Positions 1 through 10,100 of a stretch of 64,000 nt of DNA are shown here, in pieces (positions within the stretch are counted from its first letter, which is position 1; every line of letters starts with the position of its first letter). Below the pieces are notes generated by a model that was not told where the DNA came from, ran no database searches, and saw nothing but the letters and a program-made list of their open reading frames with translations. The DNA lies in the NCBI GenBank assembly GCA_949775045.1, contig OX459110.1, positions 1,252,501 through 1,316,500 on the forward strand. Reading direction: 5' to 3'. Origin of the DNA: Metridium senile. Its lineage: Eukaryota; Cnidaria; Anthozoa; Actiniaria; Metridiidae. A program made the position numbers and the translations under genes.

Positions 1-480
1 AGTGTGAATTATTGCACATAGACATTTCGCTATTTCATATGTATTTGTATTTTTTATGTAAATTTTATTTCTTAAGAGCCACACTTTATTTGGAGCCAAG
101 CTCTGTTGTGTGAGCCATACCATGCCATTTCCTGTTAGTCTATTTTTCGCCTTTGAATAGCATGGTACAATTTTAAGCTGTATAGATAAATAAAGAACGA
201 ACGAAAAGTCTCTAATTCTTTTAATATTTAATGCCATTTTGGAATACACCCAAAACTTGTATATCATAACACCTAAGATTTGCAGGTGCTTTCGACAACC
301 ACTCTCTTCGAACGCAATATCTAGATTATAGCTTTGTTTATATAATACGAGGGAATTCTAGACGTTAAAATATATTCTCAAAAATGAACTTGTAATTTTC
401 CACACAATAGTATTTTGATAGAAAAAAAAAAAAGTTGTTTTAGAATTATATGTTTGAGTTTTCTAGAAATAATATATAAT
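1..480. other. No gene recognised; possible retroelement 3' tail and half of an old direct repeat
   Basis: A+T-rich sequence with no credible coding exon. Bases about 60-205 end in AATAAAGAACGAACG and look like a polyadenylated retroelement tail, but no coding part is visible. From about 270 the sequence resembles 1565-1860. Confidence 0.3.
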
Positions 481-540
481 AAAGTGACGACTCTGTCAGA
501 GTAAAACTGGTACCTTATATCATCGTATTAAAGTGTTTGT
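270..540 (+). repeat. Diverged direct repeat, copy 1 (partner 1565-1860)
   Basis: Both copies share, in order, AAGATTTGCAGGTG, a GCTTTGTTTAT block, ACGAGGGAA, TATGTTTGAGTTT and a final TATATCATCGTAT(T/A)AAAGTGTTTGTT. The two copies are about 1.3 kb apart in the same orientation, which indicates an old local duplication. No coding content is evident. Confidence 0.65.
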
Positions 541-965
541 TACTTACTGACGTTTTGGACGTTACTCCTTCGTCGGAATAAATATGGTAACTTATACACC
601 GTATAAAAGAGAGTGTTTCTTACTGGCGTTTAGGACGTTAATCCTTCGTCCGAGTAAAAATGGTAACTTATACACCGCGTAACCGAGAGAGTGTTTCTTA
701 CTGACGTTAAGGACGTTAATCCTTCATCGGAATAAATATGGTAACTTATACACCGTATAAAAGAGAGTGTTTCTTACTGACGTTTGGGGCGTTAATCCTT
801 CGTCGAAATAAAAATGGTAACTTTTACTCCGTATAATCCAATTCGTCGGAATAAAAATGGTAACTTTATATACACTGTATAAAAGAAAAGATTTCTTACC
901 AACGTTTTTGACGCTAGTCCTTCACAGTGTTACTCTCGTCGGAGTAAAAATGGTAACTTATAAAC
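490..965 (+). repeat. 76-bp satellite array, window-start copy
   Basis: About six units, each carrying GGTAACTTATACACCGTATA, a GAGTGTTTCTTACTGACGTT block and GGACGTTAATCCTTCGTC. GGTAAC starts at 586, 662, 740 and 816 (spacing 76-78), then the array becomes irregular. The same unit recurs inverted at 62201-62740. Confidence 0.85.
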
Positions 966-2330
966 TGCAAAAAAAGAGAATTTGCCTCACCGACTTTTTG
1001 AACACTTATCGATCCTCCTCCGTATGAACTAGATTGTATCGTTATTTTAAAACATAATTTGTACTTTAAATGAAAACATGTCAACTTCTTAATAATGCAA
1101 GAGTTAAAACACAAGGCATTTTTAATTGCATGTTCAAGATTTGACGTCGCATAATAACGACAGTTGTATGTTTATTTCAAAAAACAAACTCGTTGTTGTA
1201 AGCTGGACGACAAAGAGCGAGGTGTCTCATCCATAAAGTAATGTTTAAAGGCCGACAATGAGGACTGGACGGGGTTTCAAGTCCGAGGCGAAGCCGAATT
1301 GGAGGCCTTTGAACTACTTCTAAAACGAATTAATTATTCGGGAGGAATCTTTGAATAAAAATGAACAATTTTATATGGTAAAAAAGAACTTTAAAGCCGA
1401 GGAGAGTTTAAAATGTAGCAAGCAAAAGCAATTCTAAAAGATATGAATAATCTGTTCATAACTTAATGTTCATTGTCAATGAATTCCTACAAGGAAATAT
1501 TAAAACAATCGCTTTTCAATTCTATTCAGAGGCCGAATGCTAACGAACTTGAATGCTAATTCCCATTTTAAGATTTGCAGGTGATTTCGCCAACGTACCA
1601 TATTCTCGTCAGACCCAATGTCAAAATTGCCGCTTTGTTTATTAATATGAGACGGTAAAATAGTCACCAAAATTGAGCTTGTTCACCATTCAATATTTTG
1701 ATATAAACGAGGGAAGTTAATTATAATTTTATGTTTGAGTTTCACAGAAATATTATATATATATATAATATAAATGTCTAAGTAAAACTTACTCCGGTCG
1801 TTAGGGTAAAATAAATTGGTAACTTATATCATCGTATAAAAGTGTTTGTTTCTTACTTGAAATCACTAAGGGACCAGGGCAGGCTCCCGTTGCCGTTCAA
1901 GTGTTAGGGATGAAACCCTAAAATGTACGCGTAAGTTAGAGGATAAAGCCTTGTTGAATTAAACCCTTAAGAGTGCGTCCATGATAGGACCAGGCAGTAG
2001 GTGCATACTACATTTGGGTTCACTGATTTTGCTCACACTTAGTACAGTTGTAGGCCCAAGTAAGGTTTTTATATCCCAGAAATTCAGTTGGATCTGTCGC
2101 TTTGGTGGGAAGTTAGACCACTCCCTCCCCCCCCCCCCCCCCCCCTTAAAATACCCATTTTGCCTCGAAATTCAGCAGTAATATAGCTAATTTATAATGA
2201 AACAGAAAACCTTTACTATTGATGACAGAGATGTAAAACTTGTTTCCCTATAACGTACAGATGTCAGTAAGTGTCACCAAGCAAGGAGGTACATTTTTCT
2301 TTTTTAAGCCGTTCCCATGGCAACAATATG
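965..2330. other. Intergenic, no gene seen
   Basis: Apart from the direct-repeat copy at 1565-1860 and a run of 21 C residues at 2125-2145, nothing recognisable. The short plus-strand reading frame at 1981-2181 crosses the C run and has no coding character. Confidence 0.5.
1565..1860 (+). repeat. Diverged direct repeat, copy 2 (partner 270-540)
   Basis: Second copy of the block at 270-540, with the same ordered landmarks but many substitutions and indels. It ends in the same GGTAACTTATATCATCG element that begins the 76-bp satellite unit, so the satellite probably grew from this ancestral sequence. Confidence 0.6.
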
Positions 2331-2339
2331 TTTCGGAGC

Positions 2340-2800
2340 AAAAATTGCCAATTTTGAATATTTATATCAAACACCGACGCAGCCTATACTTGTTTATCGT
2401 TATTTAGAATTATTTTTACATATCAGTATGATTATTTAGAATGAGTGAGCATATTATGTTATTATATTTATAAGTATTATTTGTTTATTTAGTTAGTTTA
2501 TAATCAATGTATATCCTAGTTTCTTAGTTAGTTACAATTAGTTGTATTGTTATTTACAAATTGTCAATATTAATATAAGTATTTCCTAGTTTTATTTTAT
2601 TTATTATTATTATACAATGGGGGTGCGCCTCGCATGGGACCTGTGTCCCGTTCGCGCAAACCCCATTGGGCTCGTTTAATAATCGTTTGTGATACGTCCT
2701 GTGCAATTTCATTTAGTCTGTTTTGTAAATATGTTTTGTAAATCTGTTATGTAGGTCTATAAATGTGTAATTAATACAGGCCAATAAAACTGTTAAAAAC
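2340..2800. other. A+T-rich spacer with a polyadenylation-like tail
   Basis: Holds one isolated piece of the 95-bp satellite (2370-2395). A stretch resembling a 3' untranslated region ends in CCAATAAAACTG near 2783. It could be the 3' end of a 5'-truncated retroelement; no reverse-transcriptase residues are visible. Confidence 0.3.
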
Positions 2801-2806
2801 AAAAAC

Positions 2807-4105
2807 TCGCTAGTTTCTATTTCTAATTTTTACGGTGTTACAAATTTCATTCTATTACCTATCGTTTATATCAAACACCGACGCAGCCTATACTAGTTTA
2901 CTCGCTAGTTTCTATTTCTATTTTTTACGGTGTTACAAATTTCATTCTATTACCTATCGTTTATATCAAACACCGACGCAGCCTATACTAGTTTACCCGC
3001 TAGTTTCTATTTCTATTTTTTACAGTGTTACAAATTTCATTCTATTACCTATCGTTTATATCAAACACCGACGCAGCCTATACTAGTTTACTCGCTAGTT
3101 TCTATTTCTATTTTTTACGGTGTTACAAATTTCATTCTATTACCTATCGTTTATATCAAACACCGACGCAGCCTATACTAGTTTACTCGCTAGTTTCTAT
3201 TTCTATTTTTTACGGTGTTACAAATTTCATTCTATTACCTATCGTTTATATCAAACACCGACGCAGCCTATACTAGTTTACTCGCTAGTTTCTATTTCTA
3301 TTTTTTACGGTGTTACAAATTTCATTCTATTACCTATCGTTTATATCAAACACCGACGCAGCCTATACTAGTTTACTCGCTAGTTTCTATTTCTATTTTT
3401 TACGGTGTTACAAATTTCATTCTATTACCTATCGTTTATATCAAACACCGACGCAGCCTATACTAGTTTACTCGCTAGTTTCTATTTCTATTTTTTACGG
3501 TGTTACAATTTTCATTCTAATACCTATCGTTTATATCAAACACCGACGCAGCCTATACTAGTTTACTCGCTAGTTTCTATTTCTATTTTTTACGGTGTTA
3601 CAATTTTCATTCTTATACCTATCGTTTATATCAAACACCGACGCAGCCTATACTAGTTTACTCGCTAGTTTCTATTTCTATTTTTTACGGTGTTGCAATT
3701 TTTTTATTCTAATACCTATCGTTTATATCAAACACCGACGCAGCCTATACTAGTTTACTCGCTAGTTTCTATTTCTATTTCTTACGGTGTTACAAATTTC
3801 ATTATATTATACCTATCGTTTATATCAAACACCGACGCAGCCTATACTAGTTTACCCGCTAGTTTCTATTTCTATTTAGTAAAGTTAAGTCAACATTTTT
3901 TACAGTGTTACATATTTCATTCTATTGCCTATCGTTTTTATCAAACACCGACGCAGCCTATACTAGTTTACTCGCTAGTTTCAATTTATATATTTAGTAA
4001 AGTTAAGTCGACATTTTTTACGGTGTTACATATGTCATTCTATTGCCTATCGTTTATATCAAACACCGACGCAGCCTATACTAGTTTACTCGCTAGTTCA
4101 GTTTC
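2807..4105. repeat. 95-bp satellite array, about 14 units
   Basis: Near-identical 95-bp units run head to tail and contain CAAACACCGACGCAGCCTAT followed by ACTAGTTTACTCGCTAGTTT. The central units differ by only a few bases; units from about 3690 have indels and extra AGTAAAGTTAAGTC blocks. Because 95 is not a multiple of three, each unit reads in a different frame and yields overlapping 83-residue shadow frames. Single decayed units lie at 4826-4870 and 33245-33280, with related sequence near 56216-56400 and 58280-58350. Confidence 0.95.
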
Positions 4106-4249
4106 CACGTATTTTTAATAACTAAGCAGTGTAAAAATGTCCATTACAGGTACGGAGTCACGTTGGTTAATTGACTCTTATTTGAGGTTTGACGAAAAAG
4201 GTTAGTTTTACAAGACGTTTACCCTCATTTCAGTCAAAGGTTACAAGCG

Positions 4250-4475
4250 AGCGACATGTCGCCTCGGTTGGCTAAACTGGGATATATCGCATTCACATGT
4301 AGCGGACACAAGAAATGTTTCTGCTTTCTCCCATGCCCAGAAACATTTTTTGTGTCCCGGCTACAGAATTTGTCGCGCGCTACAATGTTTTCGAGGTAGC
4401 TAAACTGAGAAACATATATTGAGGATACATGTAGCGCGCGACAATGTAGTGCGCTACATGTATCCTAGTTTAACC
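4250..4475. repeat. Nested hairpins with ACATGTAGCGCGCGAC motifs
   Basis: Two adjacent inverted repeats. One pairs GACACAAGAAATGTTTCTG with CAGAAACATTTTTTGTGTC (4306-4361); the other pairs GGATACATGTAGCGC with GCGCTACATGTATCC (4422-4466). It looks like a decayed palindromic MITE. Confidence 0.55.
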
Positions 4476-5880
4476 ATCTCCTGATGGAGACTAGCTAGCA
4501 GTAGCAGTCGAAAAGTCGAGGTCCAATATTCGACTTGACATTCTTATTTAAATATATAGTGGGTTTCATTACGAAACTGTTCCACTTATTAAATAGTTAT
4601 CGATTATAGAATAAATACAGCTTTTCAGCTATATACCTTTCGGTTGTACTTTTTTATAAATTGACTAAAAACAAAACAAAAAACAAAAAAGAAGAAAAGA
4701 GAAAAGAAAGCAGAAAGAAAAGTGTATCACAGAAGTATAGATCAGTCAACCATGATTGCTTTTACTCCGACGAAGAGCTAAGGCTCGAAGCGTCCGTAAA
4801 GTTAAGTCAACAAAGTATAGTTTATATCAAACACCGACGCAGCCTATACTAGTTTACTCGCTAGTTTCCATTTATCAGTTAATTATGATGATATATAATA
4901 ATTACAAACCTTACTTTCACCGTTATCGGCAATTTTCAGCTTCGGGCTAGCTTGCGCTCTGTTTTTCATCAAAGTGTCTTCAAAATGATTAATTGCTTTC
5001 TGTTTTCAGGTGGAGTATACATTCAATGGCTAATATAAAAACGTTTCGATTCATCTTACTTGGTAAATTTACATAAGCATTAAGCAAGGCTCACACGTCT
5101 GCTTAAACAAACATAAAACTGCCCAGGCTTAATTGAGAATCGTTCACCTGTAATAGTGATATCACATGCATGTGTCACAAAGGATTATTATAAAAATTTT
5201 CAATGAAATACCTGAATTTCTCTGTTTCAAACATTTGACATCTTCACATGTGAAGATAACATGTTATTTTCACATGTGAAGATATCATCACTATGCATGG
5301 TTACACAACTTTCGGAAACTTCTTGTGTCAAAAAAAAATGTTATTCTATTTTCATGATCATTGATAATTACGCAGAGGAGCCTGAGTCTAGGTTTACCTT
5401 TTCTACTATGGGTCTATCGTTGTGTTGAGATTACACATGACGTAATGCCACAAGTAAACCACAACTACTCTATGACGCAGCCTGAGTAAACGCACCAAGT
5501 GCGTCTAGTTAAACAGAACATTACATGGTCGCTGCGCTCACTCGTGAAATATCATTTCAACACTCGATCGAAGATAAAATTCGTATCTCCGCGCGCCCAT
5601 GTAACATCCTCTATATAATATCGAAACTCGATAAATAAACTCGTCAAATATTGTAAATAATGAACACTTTGTTTCCGAGCCTCGCATTGGGGCTCAGTGG
5701 CCATGGCTTCTGTTATAAGGGACGGACCATAAGTTGTAAAATTCATCAATAACTCATAAACTTTCCAGTAAATCCAATATGAGAAGTCAGTTCACATGAA
5801 CACCCCTATAAAGCCCATACAAACTTATTAAGCACCGGGAGGGTTTGAAAAATCGTCAGGGAAAACAGAGGTTAAAACAA
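4475..5880. other. Intergenic spacer without a gene
   Basis: Contains one stray 95-bp satellite unit (4826-4870) and an 18-bp perfect palindrome with a second CACATGTG core (5240-5280). No exon-like reading frame could be supported. Confidence 0.5.
5240..5280. promoter_or_regulatory. Twin palindromes around CACATGTG E-boxes
   Basis: ATCTTCACATGTGAAGAT (5240-5257) is a perfect 18-bp palindrome. A second TTCACATGTGAA core lies at 5269-5280. CACATGTG is an E-box type sequence that bHLH factors can bind; whether this is functional or a repeat remnant cannot be told. Confidence 0.3.
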
Positions 5881-6118
5881 GAGCCCCTTGCCAGGGGTTT
5901 TAGGGATCAATGCATTTATTTTAAGGGAACAAGGAATACTGCCAACTTATTTTCAGGGAACAAGAGAACAAAATATGATAAAACAATAGTTTTTGGGGAT
6001 CATGGGAACATAAGGTAAAACATTTTAGGGAAACAGTTATTTTACTTATGGGGAACAAGGGAGAAAATGCAAAAAGAACAAAGGATCATGGTAGCATGCA
6101 CCTACCTGGGAGGGGCTC
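5881..6118 (-). mobile_element. GAGCCCCT-ended repeat element, copy 1
   Basis: A 238-bp element bounded by GAGCCCCT and AGGGGCTC. The interior has repeated AGGGAACAAGG motifs, ATATGATAAAAC and CATTTTAGGGAAACA. A reverse-complement copy is at 13448-13690. Short inverted ends and lack of coding capacity fit a MITE. Confidence 0.7.
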
Positions 6119-6519
6119 ATGATTATAAACGTGATGAAAAAAAATAAAAATAAACATGATGACAATGATAACGATGATCATAGACTGCAAAACAGTGCCA
6201 ACGTTCACGTGAAAACTCCAAGGAAGCGAGTTGAAGATCGATCGGACGAAATTCTTGCCGCGAGAGAATGGGGAGAGGATTATAGCGAGGCCGGACGCGA
6301 AATTAATGATGGTGATGATGATAATGATAATGTAACAACCATGATAACGATGATGATGATTATGTAACGGATGATAATACTGGTGCATGTGATTCTGATG
6401 ATGAAAATGATGATTATAATGATAACAGAAACGATACAGAAAAGGAACAGAAACAAAAGCTACATTCAAAACCAAACTGAAGACTTTTTTTTTTGAAAAA
6501 TATTTTTCGCTATGTATAG

Positions 6520-6790
6520 CAGTCATTTATTTCACAGTAGCAATTTTATTCTATTTCATGGATAAAGTGTTTGCGCTTTATTCCACACTAACAATTTCAT
6601 TTCATTTCATGGATAAAGTGTTTGCGCTCTATTCCATGCACAGTAGCAATTTGAATCTATTTCATGGATAAAGTGTCTGCGCTCTATTCAAGTAACAATT
6701 TTATTCTATTTCATGGATATAGTGTTTGCACTCTATTCTACAGTAGCGATTTCATTTTATTTCATGGACGTAGAATTTCCATTGTAGCAA
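6520..6790. repeat. About 60-bp tandem repeat, five units
   Basis: Units contain CTATTTCATGGATAAAGTGT and GCGCTCTATTCC, followed by AGTAGCAATTT. Units differ by small indels. No gene is present. Confidence 0.8.
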
Positions 6791-7100
6791 TTTGATTCCA
6801 TTGCACAGATATATTGTGTTTTGGAATTAATTAAATTACAAAATAATTTCATTTCACAATTTAATGTGTCAATAATTTTTCATTTCAAATGTCGCTTTAA
6901 TTTTCGCTATGCGGACCATAGATATTTAATATTAAGTGTTGTAATTTAAAAGATATAAACCTTTTGTTTTTAAACCAATAGGAATACCAATCTAAACAAA
7001 ACTGTCTTTCGTAGGCGAATCAAAATATCTAAACTGGGCGATAATAACTACTAGCTTAAACTCATGAAATATTAAAGCAACTCTTTCATCGTTTCTCATA

Positions 7101-10100
7101 ATGCCGAACGCGAAGAAGGCATGGAAAAATACGAAAAAGAAAGTGAAGGCAGTCCTCCCAGGGTAAGCGAACAACAACTTTGACCCATTTGTCTCAAACA
7201 GATCAAATTGAGCCGATGTTTCGTGGATCTTCGATACAATTTACAAACATATTCGTGTTTTTGATAATGATTTCAAAACCTTATCAAGATTTAAGTACGC
7301 TTCTTACAGATTTAGAAAATTTTAATTCTGTTATTTCCGGATCTGAAACATCGCTTTTTTTCAGATTCGTATGTAGTACACTGAATTCAACTTGATTTAT
7401 ATTCGATAAAACTATGAACATTTCGTAGATTCTTGGATTTTCGGAGATTATGAAGCATATACTGTATTTTAATTAGATAATTTTTCGTTTTGGATTTGAA
7501 ACATCGCTTTTTCTACACTGAAAAGCATACCGGAGGTTATCTACTATTTGTATTTTATAATTTGTACTTCTTTGTCCGTTAGCAATTAATCAAGAGAAAT
7601 TATTGAATCATATCTCGGTTGCTTCACAAACTGTCAGATTTAAAAACGCCAAAGATCAATAGAAAATCTCCAACCGTCTGAGTTCTGTAGCATATAATTA
7701 TGTAATTTAGTTTGTATTGGATAAAAAGATAACAATTTTTTGTTTGAATATTATGTAAATAAAACTATGAACATATGAAATATGAAATAAGTAGAATTTA
7801 AAATGTTTTATTTTATTGAAAGCTCAAAGATGGAAAAGAATGACTGTTTTATTTAGATACCAAGATAGCAATTTTGTTGAGATATTATGAGAATATACTT
7901 ACAAATAATCGATCGAGGTGCTTACAATCATTATTCTCGTTAGGAACATAGAGGTTATTGTTGAGATATTATAGAAATACATGTATATCTAAATTAAACA
8001 TGAACACAAATAATCGAGGTGCTTACAATCATTATTCTCGTCAAGAACATGGAGGTTATTGTTGAGATATTATAGGCATACATCTAAACACGAATAATCG
8101 AGGTGCTTACAACCATTATTCTTGTCAAGAACATGGAGGTTATTGTTGAGATATTATGGGCATACATCTGAACACGAATAATCGAGGTGCTTACAATCAT
8201 TATTCTCGTCAAGAACATGGAGGTTATTGTTGAGATATTATGGGCATACATCTGAACACGAATAATCGAGGTGCTTACAATCATTATTCTCGTCAAGAAC
8301 ATGGAGGTTATTGTTGATATATTATGGGCATACATCTAAACACGAATAATCGAGGTGCTTACAATCATTATTCTCGTCAAGGACATGGAGGTTATTGTTG
8401 AGATATTATAGGCATACATCTAAACACGAATAATCGAGGTGCTTATACAATCATTATTCTTGTCAAGAACATTGGGTTATTGATGAGATATTATGAGCAT
8501 ACATCTAAACACGAATAGTCAAGGTGCTTACAATCATTATTTCCATCAAGAACATGGAGGTTGTTGAGATATTATGAGCAAACTTCTAAACACGAATAAT
8601 CGAGGTGTTTATAATCATTATTCTCGTCAAGAACATGGAGGTTATTGTTGAGATATTATGAGCATACATTAAACACGAACAATCGAGGTTTTACAATCGA
8701 TATTCTTGCCAACAACATGGAGGTTATTGTTCGTTTCTCGATGTATATCATTAAATCCAATCGTTATTTCTTTCTAAATATTGCATAGACCCTTTTAATA
8801 AGTCCCAAAGTGTTGTGTTTTCAGCGCTTGACGTAACTTTTATTCTTTTGAAATTTGTATAATATGAAAGGAATTGAAAAGAATAAATTTGACGTCAAGT
8901 GCGTAAAACACAACACTTCGGGACTTATTAAAACGGTCTACATTACGCGTCTTGTACGACCTTTTTAATTTGAAATAGGTATATGTACATGTCTATAATT
9001 CCTTTCTGTCTTTGAATGACCTATCGCCTTGGACAACCTTTTAAAAATAGGTGTATGCCTATAATTCCTTTCTGTCTTGTAATGAACTATCGACTTGGAC
9101 AACCTTTATGAAATAGGTGTATGCCTATAATTCCTTTCCGTCTTGGTATGACCTATCGCCTTGTACAACCTTTATATGAAATAGGTGTATGCCTTTAATT
9201 CCTTTCCGTTTTGGTATGACCTATCGCCTTGGACAACCTTTTTGAAATAAGTGTAAGCAAAGCCTACAAAAATCAAAAATCGTTTCCCTCTAAGTCATAT
9301 AAAACCACAATAAAAACAACGATCGATGAATTAACAGTCATCCCACACTATAGCGATAAGATGAACATAAGGTCCTGCGATAAAGGCCAATTAGCTTCTA
9401 AACATAAACTAAAATAATCCTTCAAAATCGCTCTTGCACTTTACAAGTTTGGTAAAACAATGAGCGTCTTTAGGCTGATATTTGGGCCCTTCTGTTGTCT
9501 ACCTTGCTGCCGTGGTAGACAAAAAGGGAGAAATGGTCTACCGGACGAGGTCACTGCTATGTGTGGCGACGACTGTCCGATATTCAGCGGTAAATCGCAT
9601 GAGGAAGCTCGAGCCTATGTGGAACGGTATGGTCAATACCTTTAATAATTATAATAATAAATAAGAATAAGTCTTTTATTGAATACACGAAGAATATACA
9701 TTTCTTATTTACAAAACAATAAATAATGTGGCGCAAATTACAGTGTGATAAATTTTGAAACCTTTGATTAATACTTAGTCAAAGAAATAGATATTATATG
9801 CGACTGGAATAGATTGGAAAATGCGATGTTAACTTCCAGTTTTTATGTGCATGTTTGGCTGTATTTTATCTGAACATGATGGGGAAAATAGTCGTCTTTA
9901 CTAATTTACCACTATCGGAAAATGGTAGATTGCAGATTATATATATATGAATTATGTAAGCTGAGCTAGGCTAAAATTTGGTATGGGATATAGCAATAAC
10001 AATGATATGAATTTAACATGTAAGCTCCGATCAGTCTACCTCGTTTTGTTTTGTATATGTGCGTTGTACATATTGTTTTTGTTTTGTAAGCAATATATCT

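Noticed and set aside
2835..3656. Series of overlapping 83-residue frames
   Set aside because: Shadows of the 95-bp satellite; they shift frame at every unit.
8084..8335. Periodic 28-residue minus-strand frame
   Set aside because: Product of the 84-bp satellite, not a gene.
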